Positions 16,715 through 25,336 of a stretch of DNA of 64,000 nucleotides are shown here, piece by piece (the stretch's first letter is position 1; the number at the start of each line of letters is the position of its first letter). The translations under genes were made by a program, and so were the position numbers. The notes below the pieces were generated by a model. The model was given only the letters and a program-made list of their open reading frames with translations. It was not told the origin of the DNA and ran no database searches. The DNA is from Microbacterium sp. C5A9 (GTDB taxonomy: Bacteria > Actinomycetota > Actinomycetes > Actinomycetales > Microbacteriaceae). The stretch lies in the NCBI RefSeq assembly GCF_022627955.1, contig NZ_JABXGD010000002.1:62001-126000 (forward strand), in the 5' to 3' direction.

Positions 16715-18037
16715 TCAGGCGCGAGCCGCCTCCGACACGCGGCGTGCCGCGGCGAGGGCCTCGTCGAGATCGGCCTTCAGGTCGTCGATGTTCTCGATGC
16801 CGACCGACAGGCGCACCAGGCCCGGCGTGACGCCGGCGGTGAGCTGCTGCTCGGGCGTGAGCTGCGCATGCGTGGTCGATGCCGGGTGGATCACGAGAGA
16901 TCGCACGTCGCCGATGTTGGCGAGGTGGCTGAACAGCGACAGGCTGTTCACGAACTCGCGACCGGCCTCGACGCCGCCCTTGAGCTCGAACGAGAGGACC
17001 GCGCCGACGCCCTTGGGGGCGTACTCGTTGGCCTTTGCGTACCAGGGGGACGACGGCAGGCCCGAGTAGTTGACCGACGCGACGTCGTCGCGACCGTCGA
17101 GCCACTCGGCGATCTCCTGCGCGTTCTGCACGTGGCGCTCGATGCGCAGCGAGAGCGTCTCGATGCCCTGGATGAGGTTCCAGGCGCTCTGCGGTGCGAT
17201 GGCCGATCCGAGGTCGCGGAGCAGCTGGACGCGGGCCTTGATGATGTAGGCGAGCGGATCGCCGACGGCGGCCGTGTAGCTGGCACCGTGGTACGAGGGG
17301 TCGGGCTCGGTGAGTCCGGGGAAGCGCTCGACGTTCTTCGACCACTCGAAGGTTCCGCCGTCGATGATCACGCCGCCGATCGTGGTGCCGTGGCCGCCGA
17401 GGAATTTGGTGACCGAGTGCACGACGATGTCGGCGCCGTGCTCGAACGGGCGGATCAGGTACGGGGTCGCGATCGTGTTGTCGACGATCAGCGGCACGCC
17501 GCCCTCGTGCGCCACGTCGGCGACGGTGCGGATGTCGAGGATGTTGATCTGCGGGTTGCCGATGGTCTCGGCGAAGAACAGCTTCGTGTTCGGACGGAGC
17601 GCGCGGCGCCACTCTTCGGGGTCATCCTGGTTCTCGACGAACGTGACCTCGATGCCGAGCTTCGCGAGCGTGTACTTGAACAGGTTGTACGTGCCGCCGT
17701 AGATCGAGCTGGACGACACGATGTGGTCACCGGCCTGGGCGATGTTCAGGACCGCGAACGTCGACGCAGCCTGACCGCTGGAGAGGACGAGGGCGCCGGT
17801 GCCCCCCTCGAGCGCGGCGAGACGCTGCTCCAGGACATCCTGGGTCGGGTTCTGGATGCGGGTGTAGATGTTGCCGAACTCGGCGAGGGCGAACAGGTTC
17901 GCCGCGTGGTCCGCGCTGTCGAACACGTAGGACGTGGTCTGGTAGATCGGCGTGGCGCGGGCCTTGGTCACGGGGTCGGGAGCAGCACCGGAGTGGATCT
18001 GCTTGGTCTCGAAACGCCAGGTCTCGGGTGCGGACAT
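16715..18037 (-). CDS. metY: O-acetylhomoserine aminocarboxypropyltransferase (sulfhydrylase)
   Basis: A 440-residue PLP enzyme of the Cys/Met metabolism family that makes homocysteine from O-acetylhomoserine and sulfide. The Schiff-base lysine is Lys211 in VVHSVTKFLGGHGT; ATPIYQTTSYVF, YTRIQNPTQ and the ~55-residue insert after residue 214 are typical of MetY rather than MetB/MetC. GGGGGA precedes ATG 18037. Its partner metX lies 1.2 kb downstream on the same strand, so the window encodes the acetyl route with direct sulfhydrylation. Confidence 0.95.
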   Translation of the reverse strand: MSAPETWRFETKQIHSGAAPDPVTKARATPIYQTTSYVFDSADHAANLFALAEFGNIYTRIQNPTQDVLEQRLAALEGGTGALVLSSGQAASTFAVLNIAQAGDHIVSSSSIYGGTYNLFKYTLAKLGIEVTFVENQDDPEEWRRALRPNTKLFFAETIGNPQINILDIRTVADVAHEGGVPLIVDNTIATPYLIRPFEHGADIVVHSVTKFLGGHGTTIGGVIIDGGTFEWSKNVERFPGLTEPDPSYHGASYTAAVGDPLAYIIKARVQLLRDLGSAIAPQSAWNLIQGIETLSLRIERHVQNAQEIAEWLDGRDDVASVNYSGLPSSPWYAKANEYAPKGVGAVLSFELKGGVEAGREFVNSLSLFSHLANIGDVRSLVIHPASTTHAQLTPEQQLTAGVTPGLVRLSVGIENIDDLKADLDEALAAARRVSEAARA

Positions 18038-18090
18038 GTGTTCCCCCTGGAACTGTTGGACGGTCGATTCGGCTGATGCCGTTGCAAGCG

Positions 18091-18117
18091 AGAGTACGGA
18101 ATATCGCCGGCTGTCAA
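18091..18117 (-). promoter_or_regulatory. Candidate sigma-70-type promoter for metY
   Basis: On the minus strand a consensus TTGACA (18112-18117) is followed 15 bases later by TACTCT (18091-18096), with a ~50-base leader to metY. The spacer is short, so the -10 may be shifted. The remaining gap to the TetR stop at 18179 shows nothing else I can support; I see no SAM riboswitch. Confidence 0.45.
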
Positions 18118-18178
18118 CAGCGAGTGGGAAATGTGACGTAATGAACGGGCCCCGAACGGGGGTGAGTGCCCCGACCGC

Positions 18179-18769
18179 TCAGGCCCGAGCCAGCAGCGCC
18201 GCCGCCCAGCCGCGGGCGATCACGAACGGCTCGGCGAACGTCGCCATGCCCACGGTGACGATCGCGCCCTCGTAGAGCAGCATCATCGCCTGCGCCATCG
18301 CGCGGGGATCGGGCACCCCGGCCTCGGCGCACAGCTCGTCGAAGAGGTCGAGCAGCCAGACCTTCTGGCGGGACACCTCGGGGAACACCGGGTGGTCGTC
18401 GTTGCCGTCGCCGATCTCGGCGCGGGCGTTGATCGCACTGCACCCCTTGGGGCTGTTCTCGTCCGACCAGGAGATCGCGGCATCGAAGATCGCGAGCACT
18501 CTGTCCGTCCCCGGCTCCGGCACCCGCGCGAGCTCTGCGGCCACGTGGTCGCGCCACCGGGCGTCACGATGCTGCAGGTAGGAGACCACGAGCGCCTCCT
18601 TCGATCCGAAGCGGTCGTACAGCGTCTTCTTCGTGACGCCGGCGGCCTCGGCGATCGTGTCGACGCCGACGGCATGGATGCCGTGCTCGTAGAACAGGCG
18701 TGATGCGGCAGCGAGGACTCGCTGGCCTCCCGGGGTGAGGGGAACCAGTTCGGGGACGGGCGTGCTCAT
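18179..18769 (-). CDS. TetR-family repressor of the divergent DMT exporter
   Basis: A 196-residue regulator with an N-terminal TetR helix-turn-helix (about residues 15-60: VLAAASRLFYEHGIHAVGVDTIAEAAGVTKKTLYDRFGSKEAL region) and a helical ligand domain with the GCSAINARAEIGD segment common in its subfamily. It faces a DMT exporter gene across 32 bp, and one 38-bp palindrome spans both starts and both -10 hexamers. The simplest model is joint repression of itself and the exporter until a ligand of the exporter binds; the ligand is unknown. Confidence 0.9.
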   Translation of the reverse strand: MSTPVPELVPLTPGGQRVLAAASRLFYEHGIHAVGVDTIAEAAGVTKKTLYDRFGSKEALVVSYLQHRDARWRDHVAAELARVPEPGTDRVLAIFDAAISWSDENSPKGCSAINARAEIGDGNDDHPVFPEVSRQKVWLLDLFDELCAEAGVPDPRAMAQAMMLLYEGAIVTVGMATFAEPFVIARGWAAALLARA

Positions 18770-18804
18770 GTCTCGACTATACCAGTCTGTATAGTCGAGA
18801 CATG
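18767..18804. promoter_or_regulatory. Palindromic operator containing both divergent promoters and both start codons
   Basis: Two perfect 16-base arms (18767-18782 and 18789-18804) flank a six-base centre. Each arm holds one start codon and one TATAGT -10 hexamer six bases from it, so both transcripts are leaderless mirror images. A TetR dimer bound at the centre would block both promoters. Confidence 0.75.
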
Positions 18805-19794
18805 AGTAAACAGATCGGTGTACTTCACGGGGTCGTGACCGTCTCGGCGGCAGCGGCCTTCGTCGTGACCTGGAGCTCGGGCTTCCTCATCCCGGCCTTC
18901 GCCACTGTGGAGGTGTCCGCGCTGACCCTCCTCGTCTGGCGCTTCGTGCCGCTCGCCCTGATCCTCGTCGCGGTCGCCCTGCTCACCGGCGCGGCGAAGG
19001 GCGTGCGACGCCGTGACCTGGGCATCCAGGCCGTGATCGGACTCTTCGCGCAGTTCGGCTACTGCGTCGCGGTGTACGGCGCCGTCGCGGCGGGAATCGC
19101 GACGGGGACGGTCGCGCTCATCGACGCCGTGCAGCCGCTCGTCGTCGCCGTGCTCGTCGGTCCTGTCCTCGGGCTGCGCGTGCGCGGTGCGCAGTGGGTG
19201 GGGTTGGGGATCGGCGCGATCGGGGTACTGCTGGTCGTGCGCTCCCAGTTCGGATCGTCGTCGGCGTCGCCCGTCGCGTATCTGCTGCCCGTCGTCGCGA
19301 TGGTGTGCCTGATCGTCGGCACGCTCCTGCAGCGGAGATCGGCCGTCCAGACCGGGACGCTCCTGACGCTGACGATCCACGTCGCGGTGACGGCGGTGCT
19401 GCTGCTGGTGATCGCCGCCGCCACAGGCGCACTGGTTCCTCCGATGACGGCGTCGTTCTGGCTCGCCGTGATCCTCACAGCGGTGTTCCCGACTCTCGCG
19501 GCCTACGGCCTCTACTGGTGGCTGCTGCGACGCGTGGGCATCACCGTGCTGCAGGCGCTGCTGTTCCTGATCGCTCCGGCGACCTCCCTCGCCGGAGGCC
19601 TTCTGCTGGGGGAAGCGCTCACGGCCGTCACGGTCGTCGGATTCCTGCTCTGCGGGATCGGCGTGGCCGTCGTGCTCATCGGCGACGCCCGCAGAGACGA
19701 CGATGACCGGAAATCACGACCCGACCGCGCGCACCGGCGTTCGCGGCCGGAACATCGTACGGTGGAGGCATGGCTATCAGGCGTGCAGTGGTGA
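18802..19794 (+). CDS. EamA/DMT-family exporter
   Basis: A 330-residue protein with ten hydrophobic helices in two EamA repeats (the first opening WSSGFLIPAFA, the second with AAYGLYWWLLRR near residue 240), the layout of drug/metabolite transporters that export amino acids or related compounds. The cytoplasmic tail after residue 300 is charged. It is divergent from a TetR gene with a shared operator. Its 3' end overlaps the next gene (SDR) by 25 bases in another frame, with the SDR promoter inside the coding sequence. Confidence 0.85.
   Translation: MSKQIGVLHGVVTVSAAAAFVVTWSSGFLIPAFATVEVSALTLLVWRFVPLALILVAVALLTGAAKGVRRRDLGIQAVIGLFAQFGYCVAVYGAVAAGIATGTVALIDAVQPLVVAVLVGPVLGLRVRGAQWVGLGIGAIGVLLVVRSQFGSSSASPVAYLLPVVAMVCLIVGTLLQRRSAVQTGTLLTLTIHVAVTAVLLLVIAAATGALVPPMTASFWLAVILTAVFPTLAAYGLYWWLLRRVGITVLQALLFLIAPATSLAGGLLLGEALTAVTVVGFLLCGIGVAVVLIGDARRDDDDRKSRPDRAHRRSRPEHRTVEAWLSGVQW
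19758..19763 (+). promoter_or_regulatory. Leaderless-type -10 for the SDR gene
   Basis: TACGGT inside the last codons of the DMT exporter, six bases before ATG 19770. Confidence 0.45.
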
Positions 19795-20552
19795 CAGGTG
19801 CGAGCTCGGGGATCGGGGCGGCGACGGTTCGCGCGTTGAGATCCCGCGGGTGGGAGGTCGTCGGCGTCGCACGCCGGGCCGAGAGGCTCGCCGCGCTGTC
19901 GGCCGAGACGGGTGCGTCGACCATCGCGTGCGACCTCACGGATTCGGACTCGGTCGCCGCTCTCGTCGACGAGCTCCGCGCCTCGGGGCCCGTGCACGCT
20001 CTCGTGCAGGTCGCGGGAGGAGCACGTGGCACGGATCGCATCGAGGACGGCTCCATCGACGACTGGCAGTGGATGTACGACGCGAACGTGCTGTCGAGTC
20101 AGCGCCTGGTCGCCGGCCTGCTGCCGCTGCTGCGGCTCGCGGCGTCGGCGGACGGCCACGCCGACACGCTCTTCGTGACCTCGACCGCGGCGCAGGTGGC
20201 GTATGCCGGCGGTGGTGGGTACAACGCCGCCAAGGCCGCGCAGTCGATGCTCGTGCACGCCCTGCGCCTCGAGCTCAACGGCGAGCCGATCCGCGTCTCG
20301 GAGATCGCGCCGGGGCTCGTGCACACCGAGGAGTTCACCCTCAACCGTCTGGGCGGCGACACGGTCGCTGCCGAAGCCGTGTACTCGGGGGTCGAGGCGC
20401 CGCTGCTCGCCGAGGACGTCGCCGACGTGATCGCGTATGCGCTGGACGCGCCGGGACACGTGAACCTCGACCTGGTCACCATGCGCCCGGTGGCGCAGTC
20501 GGCGAACCATCTGCTCGCCCGTGGTCCGCTGCGCGTGCGACCTGTCGACTGA
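19770..20552 (+). CDS. Short-chain dehydrogenase/reductase
   Basis: A 260-residue Rossmann oxidoreductase: the cofactor loop TGASSGIGAA at residues 9-18, an Arg-rich stretch after the second strand (GVARRAERL) suggesting NADP(H), and the catalytic YNAAKAA (Tyr-x-x-x-Lys). The serine strand reads FVTSTAAQVAY. Substrate unknown. A TACGGT -10 at 19758-19763 ends six bases before ATG, giving its own promoter inside the end of the exporter gene. Ung follows three bases after its stop. Confidence 0.9.
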   Translation: MAIRRAVVTGASSGIGAATVRALRSRGWEVVGVARRAERLAALSAETGASTIACDLTDSDSVAALVDELRASGPVHALVQVAGGARGTDRIEDGSIDDWQWMYDANVLSSQRLVAGLLPLLRLAASADGHADTLFVTSTAAQVAYAGGGGYNAAKAAQSMLVHALRLELNGEPIRVSEIAPGLVHTEEFTLNRLGGDTVAAEAVYSGVEAPLLAEDVADVIAYALDAPGHVNLDLVTMRPVAQSANHLLARGPLRVRPVD

Positions 20553-20555
20553 TCG

Positions 20556-21266
20556 ATGACCTCGCGAACGCTGGCCGAGCTCGCCGACGAGGGGGCGATC
20601 GACCGGGGCTGGGCAGAGGCCCTCGCCCCGGCACAGGATGTCATCACCGCGTTGGGTGAGCGCCTTCGCGGCGAGCAGGCCGCGGGGCGCGGCTATCTTC
20701 CTGCGGGGGAGCATGTGCTCCGCGCCTTCCGGCGACCGCTCGCCGATGTCCGGGTCCTGATCACGGGGCAGGACCCGTATCCGACCCCGGGGCACCCGAT
20801 CGGCCTGTCCTTCGCGGTCGACCACGACGTTCGCCCGCTGCCCCGCAGCCTCGCGAACATCTACCGGGAGCGGGAGAGCGATCTCGGCATCCCACCTGCG
20901 CCCCATGGCGACCTCACGGCCTGGAGCGACCAGGGTGTGCTCCTCCTCAACAGGGTGCTGACGGTGCGCCCCGGAGAGGCGGCATCGCATCGGGGCTGGG
21001 GGTGGGAGACCGTCACCGAGCTCGCCATCCGCGCCCTCGTCGCGCGGGAGCAGCCGTTGGTCGCCGTCCTCTGGGGGCGAGACGCCGCCAAGCTGCAGCC
21101 GATGCTCGGGTCCAGCCCGGTGATCGCCTCAGCGCATCCGTCTCCGCTGTCGGCGAGCCGGGGATTCTTCGGCTCGCGTCCGTTCTCGCGCGTCAACGCG
21201 CTTCTGGAGGAACACGGAGCGGCGCCCGTGGACTGGCGCGTCGACGGGGAGCTGCCCCTAAGCTGA
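20556..21266 (+). CDS. ung: Uracil-DNA glycosylase, family 1
   Basis: A 236-residue base-excision repair enzyme that removes uracil from DNA. The water-activating motif reads [16 protein letters not shown] (Asp73), with Pro in place of the usual His after Tyr, as in many actinobacterial Ung proteins, and the DNA-intercalation loop is [14 protein letters not shown]. Length is normal for the family. It follows the SDR gene by three bases and probably shares its transcript. Confidence 0.95.
   Translation: MTSRTLAELADEGAIDRGWAEALAPAQDVITALGERLRGEQAAGRGYLPAGEHVLRAFRRPLADVRVLITGQDPYPTPGHPIGLSFAVDHDVRPLPRSLANIYRERESDLGIPPAPHGDLTAWSDQGVLLLNRVLTVRPGEAASHRGWGWETVTELAIRALVAREQPLVAVLWGRDAAKLQPMLGSSPVIASAHPSPLSASRGFFGSRPFSRVNALLEEHGAAPVDWRVDGELPLS
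21259..21264 (+). promoter_or_regulatory. Leaderless-type -10 for the GNAT gene
   Basis: TAAGCT overlaps the end of ung and lies six bases before ATG 21271. Confidence 0.45.
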
Positions 21267-21270
21267 TCGC

Positions 21271-21888
21271 ATGCAGTTCGAGCCCGGTGATCGCCGCCGT
21301 GTGCTGCCGCGCCATCTGCGCCCTCAGTCCGCGCCCGAGATCTTCTCGTACACGATCCGCGCGGCGCGATCGGCTGATCTTCCGCACATCCGTGAGATCT
21401 ACAACCACTTCGTCAGCAACTCGGTGGTCACGCTGGACGAGCGGCGCAGCAGCATCCCCTACTGGCGCGACAAGTTCGCCCTGTTGAGCAAGCTCGACCT
21501 GCCTTTCCTCGTCGCGGTCTCGCCGACCGGGGTGGTCATCGGCTATGCGCTCGCGCAGCCGTGGGCGGGGAAGAACGCCTACCGCTTCACCGTCGAGGAT
21601 TCGATCTATCTCGGTCCGGGCGCGGGCGGGAAGGGGCTCGGAGTCGCCCTGCTCCAGGCCCTGATCGATGCGTGCGAGCAGCTCGGCATCCGGGAGATGG
21701 TCGCTGTCATCAGCGACACCAAGGCCGAGGCGTCGATCCGTCTGCACGCCAAGCTCGGCTTCGTCGAAGCGGGGCGGATGGGACGAGTCGGACACAAGTT
21801 CGGCCGTGACCTGGGCACGGTGTACATGCGACGGGCGCTGCGTCCGGCCCGGCGACGCCGCCTGTTCGGAGTGGGCTCGGGGCGCTGA
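21271..21888 (+). CDS. GNAT N-acetyltransferase, PAT/Bar-like
   Basis: A 205-residue acetyltransferase with the phosphinothricin-acetyltransferase layout: IRAARSADLPHIREIYNHFV, VEDSIYLGPGAGGKGLGVAL (acetyl-CoA loop, about residues 110-127) and SIRLHAKLGFVEAG near the C-terminus. The family acetylates small amines such as phosphinothricin or methionine sulfoximine, but the natural substrate is often unknown. An extra ~25 N-terminal and ~15 basic C-terminal residues extend the core. It has its own leaderless promoter. Confidence 0.85.
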   Translation: MQFEPGDRRRVLPRHLRPQSAPEIFSYTIRAARSADLPHIREIYNHFVSNSVVTLDERRSSIPYWRDKFALLSKLDLPFLVAVSPTGVVIGYALAQPWAGKNAYRFTVEDSIYLGPGAGGKGLGVALLQALIDACEQLGIREMVAVISDTKAEASIRLHAKLGFVEAGRMGRVGHKFGRDLGTVYMRRALRPARRRRLFGVGSGR

Positions 21889-21906
21889 CCGACCCGTCGT
21901 GTGTGG

Positions 21907-22701
21907 TCAGTCCTCGGCGGCGGGGATGACGGGGATCGCCGCGAGGAGCGTCTTCGTGTAGTCGTGTGTCGGACGCAGCAGCACGTCGGTCGTCGCTCCG
22001 CGCTCGACGATGCTCCCGTCCTTCATCACCACGACGGTGTCGCACAGGTTCTGCACCACCCCGATGTCGTGCGACACCAGAACGAGGGTCAGGTCGGTCG
22101 TGCGTCGCAGCTCGATGAGCAGTTCGAGGATCTGGGCTCGCACCGTCACGTCGAGGGCGGACAGCGGCTCGTCGCCGACGAGGATGCGCGGACGATGCAC
22201 GATGGCCCTGGCGAGGGCGATGCGCTGGCGCTGCCCGCCGGAGAACTCGTGCGGGTAGCGGTCGGCCATGTCCTGCTCGAGCCCGACCTGCGCGAGCACC
22301 TCGCGCACTCGGGCAGGGTGGTCTGCATCGATGCCGAGAGCCCACAGCGGTTCGGCGATGATCTGCGCGGCGGTCATGCGCGGGTCGAGAGACGCGTAGG
22401 GATCCTGGAACACCAGGCCGGTCTGGCGACGCAACCAGTGCAGCGAGCGCGCGGGTGCGGATGCCTCCACCGTCCTGCCGTCGACGCTCACACGTCCGGC
22501 CGTCGGGCGATCGAGGCCGAGCAGCAGTCGGATGAGCGTGGACTTGCCCGACCCGGACTCGCCGATGATGCCCACCGACGACCCTTCGACGATGTCGAGG
22601 TCGGTGGAGGCGAGCGCGGTCTGTGTGCGGGTGCGCTCGAAGACCGATCTCTTCGGCACGACGAAGTCGCGACGGAGCCCCCGTGCCTCGACCAGGCTCA
22701 T
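21907..22701 (-). CDS. Peptide/nickel-type ABC transporter ATP-binding subunit (OppF/DppF-like)
   Basis: A 264-residue ATPase with Walker [13 protein letters not shown] signature EFSGGQRQR, Walker B ILVGDEPLSALD and the switch His in VLVSHD. It is the last gene of a five-gene importer on this strand (binding protein, two permeases, two ATPases) that takes up oligopeptides, nickel or similar ligands. ATG 22701 overlaps the stop of the preceding ATPase gene (ATGA), which decides the start. The short C-terminus lacks the long iron-sulfur-type tail of some OppF proteins. Confidence 0.9.
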   Translation of the reverse strand: MSLVEARGLRRDFVVPKRSVFERTRTQTALASTDLDIVEGSSVGIIGESGSGKSTLIRLLLGLDRPTAGRVSVDGRTVEASAPARSLHWLRRQTGLVFQDPYASLDPRMTAAQIIAEPLWALGIDADHPARVREVLAQVGLEQDMADRYPHEFSGGQRQRIALARAIVHRPRILVGDEPLSALDVTVRAQILELLIELRRTTDLTLVLVSHDIGVVQNLCDTVVVMKDGSIVERGATTDVLLRPTHDYTKTLLAAIPVIPAAED

Positions 22702-23510
22702 CGTGCTTCTCCCTGAGGGCGCCACAGCGTGGCGGTGGCGTCGCGCAGCAGGCCCTGCGTGACGGGTGACGCGGGCGCGCTGAGGAGCGCACTCACGGGC
22801 GCGTGCTCGACGACGCGTCCGTGCTCGAGGACAACGCCGTCGGTGGCCACCTGCGCCAGTACGGCGAGATCGTGGGTGATGAACGCGAGCGACATCCCTT
22901 CGTCGTCGACCAGGCGCAGCAGCAGCGAGAGGATCTCGGCCTGGATCGTGACGTCGAGAGCGGTGGTGGGCTCGTCGGCGATCAGGAGGCGAGGACGGCA
23001 GGCGAGGGCCATGGCGATCGCGACCCGCTGGCGCTGACCTCCGGAGAGCTGGTGCGGATAGCGGTCGACGATCGATTCGGGGTCGGGCAGACGCACGCGC
23101 GCCGCCTCCTGGATCGCCCGAGCACGGGCTTCGCGGCGGCCCATGCCCTCGTGGATCCGGATCGATTCGGCGATCTGCCTGCCCACCGTGCGGATCGGGT
23201 TCAGCGCGGTGCGCGGCTCCTGGAACACGATGCCGATCTCGTCGCCGCGAAGCCTCGCGAGCTCGCGGTCGGGGAGGCCGATCAGCTCGGTTCCCTCCCA
23301 GCGGATGCTCCCCGAGGCGCGGGCTCCCTCGGGGAGCAGGCCGAGGATCGCGAGCGCGGTGAGGGACTTGCCCGACCCGGATTCGCCGATGAGCCCGAGG
23401 CGACTGCCGTCGGGGACGTCGAAGGACACTCCGTCGACCACTCGTCGTCCGTCGATCTCCACGATGAGGTCGCGCACCTCGAGACCGGCGGCGCGGACCG
23501 CGCCGGTCAT
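22698..23510 (-). CDS. Peptide/nickel-type ABC transporter ATP-binding subunit (OppD/DppD-like)
   Basis: A 270-residue ATPase: Walker A GESGSGKS, a Q-loop in [13 protein letters not shown], signature QLSGGQRQR, Walker [13 protein letters not shown] and [10 protein letters not shown]. It pairs with the downstream OppF-like ATPase as a heterodimer. Both ends overlap neighbours by ATGA, so translation runs on from the permease gene. The length is shorter than OppD (about 330), lacking most of the C-terminal oligopeptide-transporter extension. Confidence 0.9.
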   Translation of the reverse strand: MTGAVRAAGLEVRDLIVEIDGRRVVDGVSFDVPDGSRLGLIGESGSGKSLTALAILGLLPEGARASGSIRWEGTELIGLPDRELARLRGDEIGIVFQEPRTALNPIRTVGRQIAESIRIHEGMGRREARARAIQEAARVRLPDPESIVDRYPHQLSGGQRQRVAIAMALACRPRLLIADEPTTALDVTIQAEILSLLLRLVDDEGMSLAFITHDLAVLAQVATDGVVLEHGRVVEHAPVSALLSAPASPVTQGLLRDATATLWRPQGEAR

Positions 23511-24376
23511 GCGACCACCGCCGGGGTGTGAGTCTGGGCGGCGCGGTGCCGGAGCGTGGGGTCGGTCGCCTCGCGGAGCCCGTCGCCGAGAAGGTTGAGG
23601 GCGAGGACGGTGATCGTGATCGCGAGTCCCGGCCAGATGACCGACAGCGGATGGACTCCGATGTAGCGCTGCAGGTCCGACAGCAGCAGCCCCCAGCTCG
23701 GGTCGACCACGGACGCCCCGAAGCCGAGATACGACAGTCCTGCCTCGGCGAGCACGGCGACGGCCATCGACCACGACAGCTGCACGATGAACACGGGGGC
23801 GACGTTCGGCAGCAGATGGCGCACCAGGCTCTGGCCGCTCGTGAGTCCCGACGCGCGGGCCGCCAGCACGAAGTCGCTCTGCTGGACGCGGCGGAGCTCG
23901 GGGCGGGTGACGCGCGCGATGTTGACGCCGAATCCGATTCCCACCGACCAGATCACCACCCACAGCGACCCGCCCCAGACCGAGGAGATCATCATGGCGA
24001 TCAGCAGCACCGGGAAGGCGATGAGGATGTCGACGAGCACCGCCACGGTCTCGCGCATCCACCGCGCGGTGAGCGCCCCGAGCGCGGACAACGCGATGCC
24101 CACGAGCGTGGCGATGACGCCCGCGCCCACGCTGACGAAGACCGTCGTCCTGGCCCCCGCCATGAGGACGCTCAGGATGTCGCGACCCGTGTCGTCGGTG
24201 CCGAGCAGATGCGGCCATCCGGGAGGCGACCACCGCGCGCGCACGTCGGAGAACTGGGGGTCGAACGGCGTCCAGAACACCGAGACGAGCGCCGTGGCGG
24301 CGACGACCGCGACCACGATCAGTCCGAAGCGGCCCGTGGGTGTCTGCCAGAGCCGAGGGAGCCAGCGGGGCATCAT
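23507..24376 (-). CDS. Peptide/nickel-type ABC transporter permease (OppC/DppC-like)
   Basis: A 289-residue inner-membrane permease with an N-terminal helix, the TDDTGRDILSVLMAGAR motif that opens the BPD_transp domain, and an EAA-type coupling loop (ARASGLTSGQSLVRHLLPN) that meets the ATPases. About six helices. It starts at ATG 24376, overlapping the stop of the partner permease by ATGA; a second ATG follows directly. Confidence 0.9.
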   Translation of the reverse strand: MMPRWLPRLWQTPTGRFGLIVVAVVAATALVSVFWTPFDPQFSDVRARWSPPGWPHLLGTDDTGRDILSVLMAGARTTVFVSVGAGVIATLVGIALSALGALTARWMRETVAVLVDILIAFPVLLIAMMISSVWGGSLWVVIWSVGIGFGVNIARVTRPELRRVQQSDFVLAARASGLTSGQSLVRHLLPNVAPVFIVQLSWSMAVAVLAEAGLSYLGFGASVVDPSWGLLLSDLQRYIGVHPLSVIWPGLAITITVLALNLLGDGLREATDPTLRHRAAQTHTPAVVA

Positions 24377-25320
24377 GACTCCCTCTGTCGCGGGTCGATC
24401 GTCCGGTGCAGGAGGTCGACGAGGAACCCGACGATCAGGACGAAGCCCGTGAGGACGAGGAGCTCGCTCTGCACCTTCACGAGATCGCGGGTGCCGACAT
24501 CGGCGACCAGCATGCGACCGATGCCGGGAAGGGTGAAGAGCTGCTCGATCACGACGGACCCGACGATGATCCCCGCCACCTGCAGGCCCAGCACCGTGAT
24601 GATCGACAGACCGACCGCGGGGATGCCGTGCGAGACCAGCGCGCGGGTGCGGGTCAGCCCCTTCGCTGCCGCGGTGCGGACGAAGTCCTGGGTCGCCGCC
24701 TGCAGGGTGGCGCTGCGGACGAAGCGCATCAGCATCGCGCCCTCGACGATCCCGATCGTGAGCGCCGGCAGCAGCAGGGATTCGATGGCCTTGCCGGGAG
24801 TGCTCCATCCGGTGCGCGGGAAGCCCTGAGGGGGCAGCCAGCCGAGCCACACGGAGAAGACGACGATCAGCATCATGCCCGCCCAGACGACGGGGACGGC
24901 GGCGAGGGCCTGGGCGCCGAAGCTGAGAGCTGCGCCGCCGCGGCGACCCCGCTGCACGGCGGCGAGGATTCCGAACGGCACGGCGATCAGGACGGCGATC
25001 ACGAGCGACATGATCCCGAGCGGCACGGTCACCTGCGCCTTGAGCAGGAGCTCTTCGCCCACCGACGCTCCCGACAGCAGCGAGGTTCCGAGATCGCCGC
25101 GCAGGAGGCCGCCGATCCATTCGAGGTACTGCGCAGGCAGCGGGCGGTCCAGCCCGAGGGATTCCCGCAGTGCCTGCACTTCGGCGCGTGACGCCTGCGT
25201 TCCCGCGATCAGCTGTGCGACGTCACCGGGGAAGACCCGGAGTGTCAGGAAGATCAGCAGGCTCGATACGAGGAGCCCTGCGATGAGCAGGGCTCCTCGG
25301 ACGAGCACATAGCGGATCAC
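24373..25320 (-). CDS. Peptide/nickel-type ABC transporter permease (OppB/DppB-like)
   Basis: A 315-residue permease: first helix MIRYVLVRGALLIAGLL, periplasmic loop with LGLDRPLPAQYLEW, and the coupling loop RTAAAKGLTRTRALVSHGIP. Six helices. GTG 25320 is 16 bases after the binding-protein stop. It forms the membrane channel with the next gene product. Which substrate is imported depends on the binding protein and cannot be told. Confidence 0.9.
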   Translation of the reverse strand: MIRYVLVRGALLIAGLLVSSLLIFLTLRVFPGDVAQLIAGTQASRAEVQALRESLGLDRPLPAQYLEWIGGLLRGDLGTSLLSGASVGEELLLKAQVTVPLGIMSLVIAVLIAVPFGILAAVQRGRRGGAALSFGAQALAAVPVVWAGMMLIVVFSVWLGWLPPQGFPRTGWSTPGKAIESLLLPALTIGIVEGAMLMRFVRSATLQAATQDFVRTAAAKGLTRTRALVSHGIPAVGLSIITVLGLQVAGIIVGSVVIEQLFTLPGIGRMLVADVGTRDLVKVQSELLVLTGFVLIVGFLVDLLHRTIDPRQRES

Positions 25321-25336
25321 GAGGGGTGGATCGCCG

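Noticed and set aside
13812..17069. Long plus-strand open frame across Nudix, metX and the EEP gene
   Set aside because: It crosses three well-supported genes and a terminator hairpin and has no recognisable motif; a shadow frame.
18038..18178. Possible SAM riboswitch or McbR site before metY
   Set aside because: No riboswitch core or TAGAC-N6-GTCTA-type repeat could be found; only a TTGACA promoter is visible.
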